A stretch of 64,000 bases of DNA from CADCVQ01 sp038260305 (lineage in GTDB: Bacteria; Actinomycetota; Thermoleophilia; Solirubrobacterales; Solirubrobacteraceae). How positions within the stretch are numbered: position 1 is the first letter of the stretch; every line of letters starts with the position of its first letter. Position numbers and translations under genes: made by a program. Below, piece after piece: positions 46,238-57,674 of this stretch. The notes under the pieces are model-generated. The model was not told where the DNA came from. It searched no databases and saw nothing but the letters and a program-made list of their open reading frames with translations. The stretch covers positions 1-64,000 of the forward strand of contig JBBSNY010000007.1 in NCBI GenBank assembly GCA_038260305.1. The letters are read 5' to 3'.

Positions 46238-46579
46238 TCAGCGGCGCAGAAGCGAGACGAGCTCGTCGCGCTGGCGCTGCGAGAGGCCGCCGATCGTCTT
46301 CGACGGCGAGATGCGGCACTGCGTCAGGACCTTGTTGACCTTCACGCGCCCGTATTTCGGCACCGCGAGCAGCATGTCGAAGACCTTCGCGGTCTCGATG
46401 TAGGCGGGCGGATCCATGAGCAGCGTGTGGATCGATTCGCGCCCGGCCTTGAGGTTGCGCTTGAGCTGCGCGCGCTTCGTGCGGACCTCGTTGGCACGCT
46501 CGAGGGCGTCGAGGCGCTGCGTCAGCGAACGCTCGGGTGCCGCCGACTGCTTGGTTGCGGTGTTGGTGGCCGGCGGCAT
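46238..46579 (-). CDS. mihF: Actinobacterial integration host factor mIHF
   Basis: A 113-aa nucleoid-associated protein of the actinobacterial IHF family. After a ~20-residue basic/Ser-rich start comes a long helix (RLDALERANEVRTKRAQLKRNLKAG), then a helix-two-turn-helix region (KVFDMLLAVPKYGRVKVNKVLTQCRISPSKTIGGLSQRQRDEL). It binds DNA without strong sequence specificity and is essential in mycobacteria. ATG 46579 fits the -10 box just upstream. Confidence 0.93.
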   Translation of the reverse strand: MPPATNTATKQSAAPERSLTQRLDALERANEVRTKRAQLKRNLKAGRESIHTLLMDPPAYIETAKVFDMLLAVPKYGRVKVNKVLTQCRISPSKTIGGLSQRQRDELVSLLRR

Positions 46580-46590
46580 CGGACGGGGCG

Positions 46591-46618
46591 ATACTACATC
46601 TTCACTTCGAGGTCGCAA
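46591..46618 (-). promoter_or_regulatory. mihF promoter
   Basis: On the minus strand TTGCGA (46613..46618), 16-bp spacer, TAGTAT (46591..46596). The predicted start is about 5 nt before the mihF ATG. It lies in the short AT-richer gap after pyrD and would drive mihF-rpoZ-coaBC separately from the pyr operon. Confidence 0.65.
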
Positions 46619-46624
46619 CCTCAA

Positions 46625-47569
46625 TCACCCTGCATCCGCGGAATTCGCATCGACCTCGACCTGAGCTTGATACACATCTATATTGGATGATGCCGATTCC
46701 GCAATTTGCAGGGATTTAAGCTCCCTTGAGATGCGGGTACCTGCGGCCGGATCGCGGAAGCTCTCGGTTCCGACGGCGACGAGTGTGGCCCCCGCGGCCA
46801 GCAGATCGCGGGCATGTGTGCCGTGTGTCACACCCCCCATCCCGACGATCGGAAGCGTGATGCGACGGGCCACCGCCGCGACCTGCGCGAGCGCAACCGT
46901 GCGGATCGCCGGGCCCGACAGCCCGCCGGTGACCCCACCGAGCCACGGACGCCCGCCCGAACCGGGCGCGAACGCGGTCGCGCGCAGCGTGTTGATGAGC
47001 GACACCGCGTCGGCTCCCTCCGCCTCCGCGGCCGCCGCGACGACGGCGACATCGGCGGTGTTCGGCGTCAGCTTGACGATCAGCGGCTTGCTCGTCAGCG
47101 GGCGCAGGGCGCGGATCAGCGCCGCGAGCGAGACCGGGTCGGCCCCGATGTCGAGGCCGGTCTTGACGTTCGGGCAGGAGACGTTCAGCTCGATCGCGGC
47201 GACCTCGTCGCGCGCGTCGAGCGCCTCGACGAGCTCCGCCACCTCGCCCGCCGTCGAGCCCATGACGTTCGTGATCAGCGGAACCGGCAGCGCGGCGAGC
47301 TGCGGCAGGTCGTGCTCGAGGTAGCCCGCGAGACCGCGGTTGGGCAGCCCGATCGAGTTGATGAGCCCGGCCTGCGCCTCCCACAGCCGCGGCGGCGGGT
47401 TGCCCGCGCGCGGCAGCAGCGTGATCGTCTTGGAGACGAACGCGCTGAACGGGAACGCATGCAGCAGCGCGTCGCCGAACGTGCGCCGCGCGGCGATCGC
47501 GTCGAACGTGCCCGAGCCGTTGACGATCGGGTGCTCGAGGACGAGGCCACAGAAGTCGACGGGGCTCAA
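46625..47569 (-). CDS. pyrD: Dihydroorotate dehydrogenase 1B, catalytic subunit
   Basis: FMN-binding TIM barrel (314 aa) that oxidises dihydroorotate with NAD via PyrK. Motifs: NGSGTFDA near the N-terminus, the active-site loop ELNVSCPNVKTG with catalytic Cys, VKLTPNTADV, and FMN-phosphate loops GMGGVTHG and VGTESFRDP. The start is TTG 47569, overlapping the pyrK stop (TTGA), with no Shine-Dalgarno, so coupled translation. The last ~25 residues (LKSLQIAESASSNIDVYQ...) are unlike the family and encoded by AT-richer DNA. Confidence 0.93.
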   Translation of the reverse strand: MSPVDFCGLVLEHPIVNGSGTFDAIAARRTFGDALLHAFPFSAFVSKTITLLPRAGNPPPRLWEAQAGLINSIGLPNRGLAGYLEHDLPQLAALPVPLITNVMGSTAGEVAELVEALDARDEVAAIELNVSCPNVKTGLDIGADPVSLAALIRALRPLTSKPLIVKLTPNTADVAVVAAAAEAEGADAVSLINTLRATAFAPGSGGRPWLGGVTGGLSGPAIRTVALAQVAAVARRITLPIVGMGGVTHGTHARDLLAAGATLVAVGTESFRDPAAGTRISRELKSLQIAESASSNIDVYQAQVEVDANSADAG

Positions 47570-48468
47570 TGCGCGGGCACGGCATCGAGGCGGGCCGCGT
47601 CGAGCACCGGGCCGTCGACGCAGACGCGGGCATAGCTGCCGTCGCGCAGCGCCACGACGCAGCCGAAGCAGGCGCCGAAGCCGCATGCCATGCCGGCCTC
47701 GAGCGCGAGCTGGGCGGGTACGCGGCGCGCGGCGCACAGCGCGCGCACGGCCTCGAGCATGGCGGGCGGCCCGCAGGCGTAGACGACGGCATGGTCGTCG
47801 GCGTCGAGGCTCGAGCCGAGCAGCTCCGTGACGAGCCCGTGATGGCCGACCGAGCCGTCGTCGGTCGCGATCGACACGACGGCGGCGCCGGAGCCCGCCC
47901 CGATGTGGGGCGCGGCCCCGCTGCCCCGCGCGGCCCCATCGCCCAGCGCGGCGTCGCCGCCCTCAGACACCTCGCCACCGCCCCCACCGAAGACCGTTAC
48001 CCCAGCCGCGTGCACCGCGTCGCGAAAGCCAAGCAGCACGGTCGTGTCGACGCCGTGGGCGGCGAGGATGCTCGCCCACGCCGACAGCGGCGGGATGCCG
48101 ACGCCGCCGCCGGCGAGCACCGCACGGCGACCGTCGAGCGACAGCTCGAAGCCGTCGCCGAGCGGACCCGTGAGCCACAGCTCGTCGCCGGCGCGCAGCG
48201 CGCCGAGGCGGCGCGTGCCCGGGCCGACGTCCTCGAACATGAAGCTCAGCTGCCCATTCCCCGCGCCGAGGAACGACAGCGCGCGCGGCACGAACGGCCG
48301 CTCGTCCTCCCCCGCCCCCCAGCCCTCGACCGTCGCGAGCATGTAGAACTGCCCCGGCCACGGCTGCGGGCCGTCGAGATCAGCGACATGGACGACGCGG
48401 TAGGCGCCGACGTCGTCGACCCCGGTGACCGCGCCGCGGCGGCGCCCGAACGGCGCCTGCACCCTCAC
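47566..48468 (-). CDS. pyrK: Dihydroorotate dehydrogenase electron-transfer subunit
   Basis: FAD/[2Fe-2S] protein (300 aa) that passes electrons from PyrD to NAD. FAD-binding PRALSF, NAD-binding LAGGGVGIPPLSAWA, and the cluster motif C-x4-C-x2-C-x12-C (ACGFGACFGCVVAL...). A Gly/Ala-rich, ~45-residue insertion of low complexity follows VTVFGGGGG and is not typical. Starts at GTG 48468, 22 nt after carB. PyrK plus PyrD 1B is the Gram-positive type, unusual among actinobacteria. Confidence 0.92.
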   Translation of the reverse strand: MRVQAPFGRRRGAVTGVDDVGAYRVVHVADLDGPQPWPGQFYMLATVEGWGAGEDERPFVPRALSFLGAGNGQLSFMFEDVGPGTRRLGALRAGDELWLTGPLGDGFELSLDGRRAVLAGGGVGIPPLSAWASILAAHGVDTTVLLGFRDAVHAAGVTVFGGGGGEVSEGGDAALGDGAARGSGAAPHIGAGSGAAVVSIATDDGSVGHHGLVTELLGSSLDADDHAVVYACGPPAMLEAVRALCAARRVPAQLALEAGMACGFGACFGCVVALRDGSYARVCVDGPVLDAARLDAVPAH

Positions 48469-48490
48469 CGGTGATTCCCCACCGCAATCA

Positions 48491-51654
<3,164 letters not shown>

Positions 51655-51655
<1 letters not shown>

Positions 51656-52794
51656 CAGACGGCCGCCGCGATCTGGTCGAGGAAGCGGTCGAAGAGATAG
51701 AGGCTGTCGTTCGGGCCGGGCCCGGCCTCGGGGTGGTACTGGACCGTGGCGCCGGGAACATCGAGCAGCGTCAGCCCCTCGACCGTACGGTCATAGAGGT
51801 TGATATGGCTGAGCTGGGCGGCGCCGAAGTCCGTTTCCCAGCGCACCGGCTCGTCGGACGCGATCGTGCGCTCGCCGTCGGGGCCGAGGACGGCGAAGCC
51901 GTGATTCTGCGACGTGATCTCGATCTTGCCGGTCTGTAGATCCTTCACGGGGTGGTTGGCGCCGCGGTGGCCGAAGGCAAGCTTGTAGGTCTCGAGGCCG
52001 ACGGCCCGGCACAGGAGCTGGTGGCCGAGGCAGATGCCGAACGTCGGCTTGCGCCCGACGAGCGTGCGCAGCGTGTCGACGATGTAGTCCAGCGCGGCCG
52101 GGTCGCCGGGGCCGTTGGCGAGGAAGATCGCGTCCGGGTCGTTGGCGAGCAGGTCCTCGGCGGAGGACGTGCACGGGTGCAGCTCGACGACCGCGCCGCG
52201 CTGCACGAGCTCGCGCACGATCGAGAGCTTGATGCCGGTGTCGATCGCCGCGATCCGCGGCCCGTCGCCGGAGCCGTGCACGGTCAGCTCGCGCGGCGTC
52301 ACGACGCGCGCGAGGTCGAGGCCGGTCATCGGCGTCTCGGCCCGGACGAGGTCCATCGCGTCCGACGTGCTCGTCGACGCACCGAAGACACCGCCGCGCA
52401 TCGAGCCGGCCTCGCGGATGTGGCGCACGAGCGCGCGCGTGTCGACCTCGGAGATCGCCGGCACGCCGCAATCGGTCAGCCAGTCACACCAGCCGCGCTC
52501 GGCGCCGGGCGCATCCTCGGTGTTCATCGCGGCGCGCATGATCACCGCGCGCGCCCAGATGCGCTCGGACTCCATCGCCTCCGCCGAGACCCCGTAGTTG
52601 CCGATGTGCGGGTACGTGAACGTGATGATCTGGTTGGCGAAGCTCGGGTCCGAGACGGACTCCTGGTAGCCGGACATGCCGGTCGTGAAGACGACCTCGC
52701 CGGTCGCGATCCCGTCCCGCCCACCCGCCCCGCAGGCGACGCCGTCAAAGCGGGTGCCGTCCTCCAGCAACACATACGCAGCGCCGGATGTCAT
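51655..52794 (-). CDS. carA: Carbamoyl-phosphate synthase small subunit
   Basis: Glutaminase subunit (379 aa). The N-terminal CPSase_sm domain (LLEDGTRFDGVACG; GMSGYQESVSDPSF) is followed by a class I glutamine amidotransferase domain with nucleophile Cys in FGICLGHQLL and the His/Glu pair in VQYHPEAGPGP. ATG 52794 overlaps the pyrC stop (ATGA). Confidence 0.97.
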
Positions 52795-54203
52795 GTTTCG
52801 GCCTCCGGTCCTCGCAAGCTCGGACCTCCGGACGACAGTACAAGCATGATCGACCGCTCGCGATAGGCAACGGCACCCGCGGCGACGGTCAGCAGCACCC
52901 TGCCGCGCAACCGGCGTCCGGCGAAGCAGCAGTTCTCCGAGCGGCTCTCGTAGCCGGACTCCCCCACCACCCAGCGCGCTTGCAGGTCCACGAGGACGAG
53001 GTTCGCCGCCTCGCCGACCGCGATCCGCGGCACGAGCAGGTCGATACAGCCAAGGCCTGCGGTGAGCTTCTCGACGACGAGCTCGAGCGCCAGCGTCCCC
53101 GGCACGACAAGCTCGGTGTAGACCGCCGAGAACGCCGTCTCCAGGCCCGTCGAGCCCATCGGGGCCTGCTCGAACGGGACCTCCTTCTCGTCGCGCGCAT
53201 GCGGCGCGTGATCGGTCGCGATGCAGTCGATGACCCCGCTGCGCAACCCCTCGACGAGCGCCGCACGATCGGAGGGCTCGCGCAGGGGCGGGTTCATCTT
53301 CTTGCGCGTGTCGAGGTCGCGGACGTCCTCGTCGGTCATCGTCAGGTGGTGCGGGCTCGCCTCGCAAGTGACCTTGACGCCGCGCGCCTTGGCGGCCGCG
53401 ATCGCCTCGACGGACTCGCGCGCGGACAGATGCTGCATGTGCAGGCGGCCGTCCTCGTACTCGGCGATCGCGCAGTCGCGCGCGATGATCGTCGACTCGC
53501 TGATGCTCGGGATACCGGCGACGCCGAGCAGCGCGCTGACCGCGCCCTCGTGCATCGCGCCGTCGCCCGACAGCGACGGGTCCTCCTCGTGCAGCGCGAG
53601 AACCCCGCCGCACAGGCGCTGGTACTGCAGCGCGCGGCGCAGGACGCCGGCGCTCGTCACGGGGCGCCCGTCGTCGGTGAAGCAGGCCGCTCCGAGCGCA
53701 CGCAGCTCGGCCATCTCGGTGAGCTCGACGCCCTCCATGCCGCGCGTGATGCAGGCGCTGAATCCGACCGGGATCCGCGCCTCGCGCGTGGCCGCGTCGA
53801 GCAGGGCGCCGAGGATCGGCGCGGAGTCGACGACCGGCGACGTGTTCGGCATCGCGACGATCGCGCAGAAGCCGCCCGCGGCCGCCGAGCGGGTCCCGGT
53901 CTCGAGATCCTCCTTGTGCTCCTGGCCGGGGGTGCGCAGGTGCACGTGCGGGTCGACGAAGGCCGGGAACAGGTGGCGCCCGGCGCCGTCGACCGTCTCG
54001 GCGTCGGGCGGCGCGGTCAGCGAGCCGGCGGCGGCGATCTCGGCGATCTCGCCGTCGCGCACGAGCACGTCGTGCAGCCCGTCGATGGCGGTGCGCGGAT
54101 CGAGCACGTGCGCGCCGCGCACGAGCAGCGTGGCGGGGCGCGCAGGGGCGCTGACGAGGCGCACGAGCGAGCGGTCCGGGGTCATCGTGTCGTAGGGCCT
54201 CAT
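52791..54203 (-). CDS. pyrC: Dihydroorotase
   Basis: Zinc amidohydrolase of the class I type (470 aa). Zinc ligands are visible in DPHVHLRTPGQEHKED, in the ASPHHL motif and in IATDHAPHARDEK. ATG 54203 overlaps the pyrB stop; ATG 54185 is an alternative. About 30 residues beyond the catalytic domain follow the C-terminal GRRLRGRVLLTV strand, slightly longer than usual. Confidence 0.95.
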   Translation of the reverse strand: MRPYDTMTPDRSLVRLVSAPARPATLLVRGAHVLDPRTAIDGLHDVLVRDGEIAEIAAAGSLTAPPDAETVDGAGRHLFPAFVDPHVHLRTPGQEHKEDLETGTRSAAAGGFCAIVAMPNTSPVVDSAPILGALLDAATREARIPVGFSACITRGMEGVELTEMAELRALGAACFTDDGRPVTSAGVLRRALQYQRLCGGVLALHEEDPSLSGDGAMHEGAVSALLGVAGIPSISESTIIARDCAIAEYEDGRLHMQHLSARESVEAIAAAKARGVKVTCEASPHHLTMTDEDVRDLDTRKKMNPPLREPSDRAALVEGLRSGVIDCIATDHAPHARDEKEVPFEQAPMGSTGLETAFSAVYTELVVPGTLALELVVEKLTAGLGCIDLLVPRIAVGEAANLVLVDLQARWVVGESGYESRSENCCFAGRRLRGRVLLTVAAGAVAYRERSIMLVLSSGGPSLRGPEAET

Positions 54204-55147
54204 GCGAGCTGCGGCTCGGTCGGCCGGCTGGCCTGCTGTCGCAAGCCACCCGCCGCGCCGACGAGCACCTCGTAGAGGACGGCCATGCGCACGACGACGC
54301 CGGCCTTGACCTGCATCGTGATGACCGCCTGTGGCGAGTCGACGACCTCGCCGGACAGCTCGACGCCGCGGTTGACCGGGCCGGGGTGCATGAGGACCTG
54401 GCGCGGGCCGAGCCGGCGGCCGTTGATCTGGTAGACGGCGGCGTACTCCCGCAGGGACGGGACGAAGTGCTGGTCCATGCGCTCGTGCTGCATCCGCAGG
54501 GCGTAGACGACGTCGGCCTCGCGCAGGTCTGCGAGGTCGTAGCGCACCTCGCAGCCGAGCGCCTCGATGCCGCGCGGGATCAGCGTCGGCGGGCCGCAGA
54601 CCGTGACGTGGGCGCCCATCATCCGGAAGGCGAGCACGTTCGAGCGCGCGACGCGCGAGTGGGCCACGTCGCCGACGATCCAGATGTTCCGACCTTCCAG
54701 CGAGCCGAGCTTCTGGCGCAGCGTGTAGACGTCGAGCAGCGCCTGCGTCGGATGCTCGTGCTTGCCGTCGCCGGCGTTGACGATCGCGGCTGTCGTCCAG
54801 CCGGCGACGAGCGCGGCCGCGCCGGCGTACGGCGAGCGGATGACGATCGCGTCGGGCGAGTGGGCGGTCAGCGTCAGGACCGTGTCCTTGAGCGACTCGC
54901 CCTTCTCGACGCTCGAGCCGCTGGCGGCGAAGTTCACGACGTCGGCGGACAGGCGCTTGGCGGCGAGCTCGAAGCTCGACCGAGTGCGCGTGCTCGCCTC
55001 GTAGAAGAGGTTCAGGATCGTGCGCCCGCGCAGCGCGGGGACCTTCTTGATGTCGCGGTCGGAGACCTCGGCAAACGCGGCGGCGCGGTCGAGGATCCGC
55101 TCGACGTCGTCGCGCGTCAGGTCGGCGATCGACAGGAGGTGTCTCAT
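54200..55147 (-). CDS. pyrB: Aspartate carbamoyltransferase catalytic subunit
   Basis: Forms carbamoyl aspartate (315 aa). The carbamoyl-phosphate site FYEASTRTRSSFELAAKRL and the 80s loop FAASGSSVEKGES are canonical, with HPTQALLD and the aspartate-site residues further on. No regulatory PyrI is encoded here, as in other PyrR-controlled operons. ATG 55147 overlaps the pyrR stop. Confidence 0.97.
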   Translation of the reverse strand: MRHLLSIADLTRDDVERILDRAAAFAEVSDRDIKKVPALRGRTILNLFYEASTRTRSSFELAAKRLSADVVNFAASGSSVEKGESLKDTVLTLTAHSPDAIVIRSPYAGAAALVAGWTTAAIVNAGDGKHEHPTQALLDVYTLRQKLGSLEGRNIWIVGDVAHSRVARSNVLAFRMMGAHVTVCGPPTLIPRGIEALGCEVRYDLADLREADVVYALRMQHERMDQHFVPSLREYAAVYQINGRRLGPRQVLMHPGPVNRGVELSGEVVDSPQAVITMQVKAGVVVRMAVLYEVLVGAAGGLRQQASRPTEPQLA

Positions 55148-55695
55148 GCCGCGATCCCTTCATATTCCGTGATGGAGACGCTGTCCTCACCGTCGAGCTC
55201 GGCGACGCGGACGTAGACGCGCTCCGAGCGCGCCGTCGGCAGGTTCTTGCCGACGTAGTCCGGGCGCAGCGGCAGCTCGCGGTGGCCGCGGTCGGCGAGC
55301 ACGGCGAGCTGGACGCGCTTCGGGCGGCCGTAGTCGAACAGTGCCTCGATCGCGGCGCGCACGGTGCGCCCGGTGAAGAGCACGTCGTCGACGATGACGA
55401 TCGTGCGCGCGTCGATGTCGAAGTCCAGGTGCGTCGAGTGCACGACCGGGGAGCCTGCGCGGATCGTGACGTCATCGCGGTAGAACGAGATGTCGAGGTC
55501 GCCGAGCGGGACGTCGATGTCGTGCAGCTCGGCAAGCAGCTCGCGCAGGCGGGCGGCGAGGACGGCCCCGCGGCGGTGGATGCCGACGAGCGCGATCTGC
55601 TGCGGATCGCCCGCGTTCTCGACGATCTCGTGTGCGATGCGCGTCAGCGTGCGGCGCATGTCCTCGCTGTCGAGGACGACCTTCGGGTCTGGCAT
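55144..55695 (-). CDS. pyrR: PyrR: pyr operon regulator / uracil phosphoribosyltransferase
   Basis: RNA-binding regulator with UPRTase activity (183 aa). PRPP loop IVIVDDVLFTGRTVRAA and VGIHRRGAVLA are conserved. ATG 55695 is preferred over 55716 because AGGAAGG lies 6 nt upstream. It controls the operon pyrR-B-C-carA-carB-pyrK-pyrD; a PyrR-binding element overlaps the leader just before its Shine-Dalgarno. Confidence 0.96.
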   Translation of the reverse strand: MPDPKVVLDSEDMRRTLTRIAHEIVENAGDPQQIALVGIHRRGAVLAARLRELLAELHDIDVPLGDLDISFYRDDVTIRAGSPVVHSTHLDFDIDARTIVIVDDVLFTGRTVRAAIEALFDYGRPKRVQLAVLADRGHRELPLRPDYVGKNLPTARSERVYVRVAELDGEDSVSITEYEGIAA

Positions 55696-55708
55696 GTCCG
55701 TCCTTCCT

Positions 55709-55722
55709 GGCCTCACGGGACC
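55709..55722 (-). promoter_or_regulatory. PyrR-binding element in the pyr mRNA leader
   Basis: GGUCCCGUGAGGCC on the minus strand matches the PyrR-binding loop consensus ARUCCNGNGAGGYU at 12 of 14 positions. It lies immediately 5' of the AGGAAGG Shine-Dalgarno of pyrR, with no terminator between. UMP-PyrR binding would therefore block translation, as in mycobacteria, rather than transcription. Confidence 0.75.
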
Positions 55723-55806
55723 GGGTTAAAGGAGCTGGCTGGTCGTGCGGATGAGGCTAGCAGCGGGCGCGGCGACTCATCCCGCGCGGTCACTGCGGCC
55801 GAGTGC

Positions 55807-55812
55807 TACCTT
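55807..55812 (+). promoter_or_regulatory. -10 box of the 55.8-kb Phd-VapC module
   Basis: TACCTT ends 7 nt before the antitoxin ATG at 55820, again indicating a leaderless mRNA. No convincing -35 is seen. Confidence 0.5.
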
Positions 55813-55819
55813 CGTGTAC

Positions 55820-56089
55820 ATGAACTCGGTCGGCATCGCGGAGCTGCGGCAGAATCTCTCGCGCTACCTCGAACGCGTCGAACGCGGCGAGCGTCTCGTG
55901 ATCACCGATCGCAACCGGCCCGTGGCGGAACTCGGACCGCCACCGAGCACCGGCGAGGCGCTCGATCGGCTGATCGCCGAGGGTCGCGTGGCACGCCCTC
56001 GGCGCCGTGGCCTGCCTGCGCCGCTGGATCTTCGAGGCGAGCCCTACGCGCTCAGCCGCGCGCTCGACGAGGTCCGCGGCGAGCGCTGA
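55820..56089 (+). CDS. Phd/YefM-type antitoxin
   Basis: An 89-aa antitoxin with the Phd/YefM start NSVGIAELRQNLSRYLERVERGERLVITDRNRPVAEL, then a basic/Pro-rich middle and an acidic end (SRALDEVRGER). ATG 55820. It precedes the PIN toxin by 10 nt. The module is divergent from pyrR. Confidence 0.9.
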   Translation: MNSVGIAELRQNLSRYLERVERGERLVITDRNRPVAELGPPPSTGEALDRLIAEGRVARPRRRGLPAPLDLRGEPYALSRALDEVRGER

Positions 56090-56099
56090 CCGGCACTGA

Positions 56100-56513
56100 A
56101 TGGCGCTGTACTACGTCGACGCGTCCGCCCTCGTCAAGCTCGTGCGCGACGAGCCCGAGAGCCCCTCGCTGCGGGCCTACCTCGACAACGCGGACCTCGT
56201 GAGCAGTGAGCTGGTCCTGACGGAGGTTCCCCGCGCCATCCTCCGGGCCGTGTCGTTCGATCCATCGCTGCCGCGCGTCCGCCTCCTGGAACGTGTCGGC
56301 GAACTGCTCGACGCGGTTGCACTGCTCCCAATCGATCGCGAGATGCTCGTCGCCGCCGGCACGCTCGACGAACCGTCGTTGCGTGCCCTCGATGCCATCC
56401 ATGTCGCGGCGGCGCTCATACTTTCACCGCTCGACGCGTTCGTCACCTATGACGAGCGCCAGAGCGCCGCCGGCCGCCTCGCGGGTCTGCGGACGATCGC
56501 TCCCGGCGCCTGA
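56100..56513 (+). CDS. vapC: PIN-domain toxin (VapC type)
   Basis: A 137-aa PIN RNase toxin: Asp in YYVDASALVKLV, Glu in LVLTEVPRAI, Asp in LRALDAIHVAAAL and late Asp in VTYDERQSAA. It belongs to the VapC subgroup with the YVDASALVKL start. Complete, with no missing catalytic residue. Confidence 0.92.
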   Translation: MALYYVDASALVKLVRDEPESPSLRAYLDNADLVSSELVLTEVPRAILRAVSFDPSLPRVRLLERVGELLDAVALLPIDREMLVAAGTLDEPSLRALDAIHVAAALILSPLDAFVTYDERQSAAGRLAGLRTIAPGA

Positions 56514-56523
56514 CACGCGCGGG

Positions 56524-57051
56524 TCAGAAGCGTCCGCCCGGCCAGGCCACACCCGCGTAGCGCTCGATCACCGGGCCCGCCGGCGGCGCGACCTCGGCGA
56601 AGAGGTCGCTGCGCACGACGGTGCCGGCGAAGATCCGCGCGAACGGGTCGGCGCTCCAGGCGACCGGTCGCCGCGTGACGGTGATCGCGCCGCCGTAGAG
56701 CGACGCGTCGAGCGCGAGCGTCGTCAGGCAGACGAGCGCGTCGCCGAGCAGCGGGATCCACCACGCGAGCGCGTCGCGGCGCGCCTGCTGGATCTCCGGC
56801 TCGTCGAAGCGCAGCGCCGCCGCGTCGTCGGGGAGCGCGCAGACATGCGCGTAGGCGCCGGGGACGGCGACGCCGGCGAGGCAGCGCGCGTCGATCTCGA
56901 AGCAGCGGCCTGGGCCCTCGCCTGCGGGTGGCACTGCGCCGTCGAAGCGGCGGCCCGAGGTCTCGCCGCCGTCAACCCGCTCGAGGAGGTCGGCCCGCAA
57001 CGCGCTGCCGTCGAAGCACAGCCGCGCGGCGCCGGGCGGGAGATCACTCAC
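56524..57051 (-). CDS. Protein of unknown function paired with a peroxiredoxin-like gene
   Basis: A 175-aa protein I do not recognise. It is rich in Asp, Ala and aromatic residues, with several Cys (ARLCFDGS, GRCFEIDARC, HVCALPDD, ALVCLTTLAL) and no signal peptide or clear membrane helix. The GTG at 57051 overlaps the stop of the upstream peroxiredoxin-like gene (GTGA), so the two are translationally coupled and probably act together, perhaps in redox or metal handling. That is inference from context only. Confidence 0.7.
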   Translation of the reverse strand: MSDLPPGAARLCFDGSALRADLLERVDGGETSGRRFDGAVPPAGEGPGRCFEIDARCLAGVAVPGAYAHVCALPDDAAALRFDEPEIQQARRDALAWWIPLLGDALVCLTTLALDASLYGGAITVTRRPVAWSADPFARIFAGTVVRSDLFAEVAPPAGPVIERYAGVAWPGGRF

Positions 57052-57545
57052 GTGCGCCCGAAGTCCTCGCGGACGGCGCGTGAGATCGCGCGCATGTCCT
57101 GGCGCAGGTCCTCGATGGTCGGGCGGCCCCAGTACCAGTAGCCGTCGTAGACCCGATGGATCGTCAGGTCGGGGTGCAGCGTGAACGCCGTCGGACGGTA
57201 GGGACGGTGCGTCGTGTCGGTCGTCTCGAGCAGGTCGAGGCGCTCCATCCACGCGCGATCCGCATCCGATAGGAACGTGAAGCGAGCGCCCACGCCCGCC
57301 CGAAAGGCGGACTGCACCTCCGGCGCGTCGATGCTGACGACGACGATGCGGGCGTAGGCGACCTCGAACTCGCCCTGAGCTGCGGTCACCTCGCGCAGGT
57401 GGCGCTGCTCCTTCGGACACCACCAGCCGCGCGAGAACAGCAGCACGAGCGGGTCGCCGCCGGCGAGCTCGGAGAGCCGCCGCGCGCGGCCGGTGTGGTC
57501 GGGCAGGTCGAGATCGGGGAACGGCTGTCCGGGTTCGAGTCTCAC
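57048..57545 (-). CDS. Peroxiredoxin-like (AhpC/TSA) protein
   Basis: A 165-aa thioredoxin-fold protein: PFPDLDLPDHTGRARRLSELAGGDPLVLLF, then the active-site region SRGWWCPKEQRHL with a single Cys. It resembles the alkyl hydroperoxide reductase/thiol-specific antioxidant group with an RGxWCP motif, often annotated as redoxin. GTG 57545 is the likely start. Its stop overlaps the unknown gene downstream. Confidence 0.85.
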   Translation of the reverse strand: MRLEPGQPFPDLDLPDHTGRARRLSELAGGDPLVLLFSRGWWCPKEQRHLREVTAAQGEFEVAYARIVVVSIDAPEVQSAFRAGVGARFTFLSDADRAWMERLDLLETTDTTHRPYRPTAFTLHPDLTIHRVYDGYWYWGRPTIEDLRQDMRAISRAVREDFGRT

Positions 57546-57674
57546 CCGCCACACTCTGCACGACGCGACGCGCTGTGAACGCTCGCGCGTGCCGGGTTCA
57601 TCGAATCGTGAGAAACGCCGGCGACGCTCACGGGCCGCAGCATCACCATGCCTCACCGATCGGAGACCCCCACC

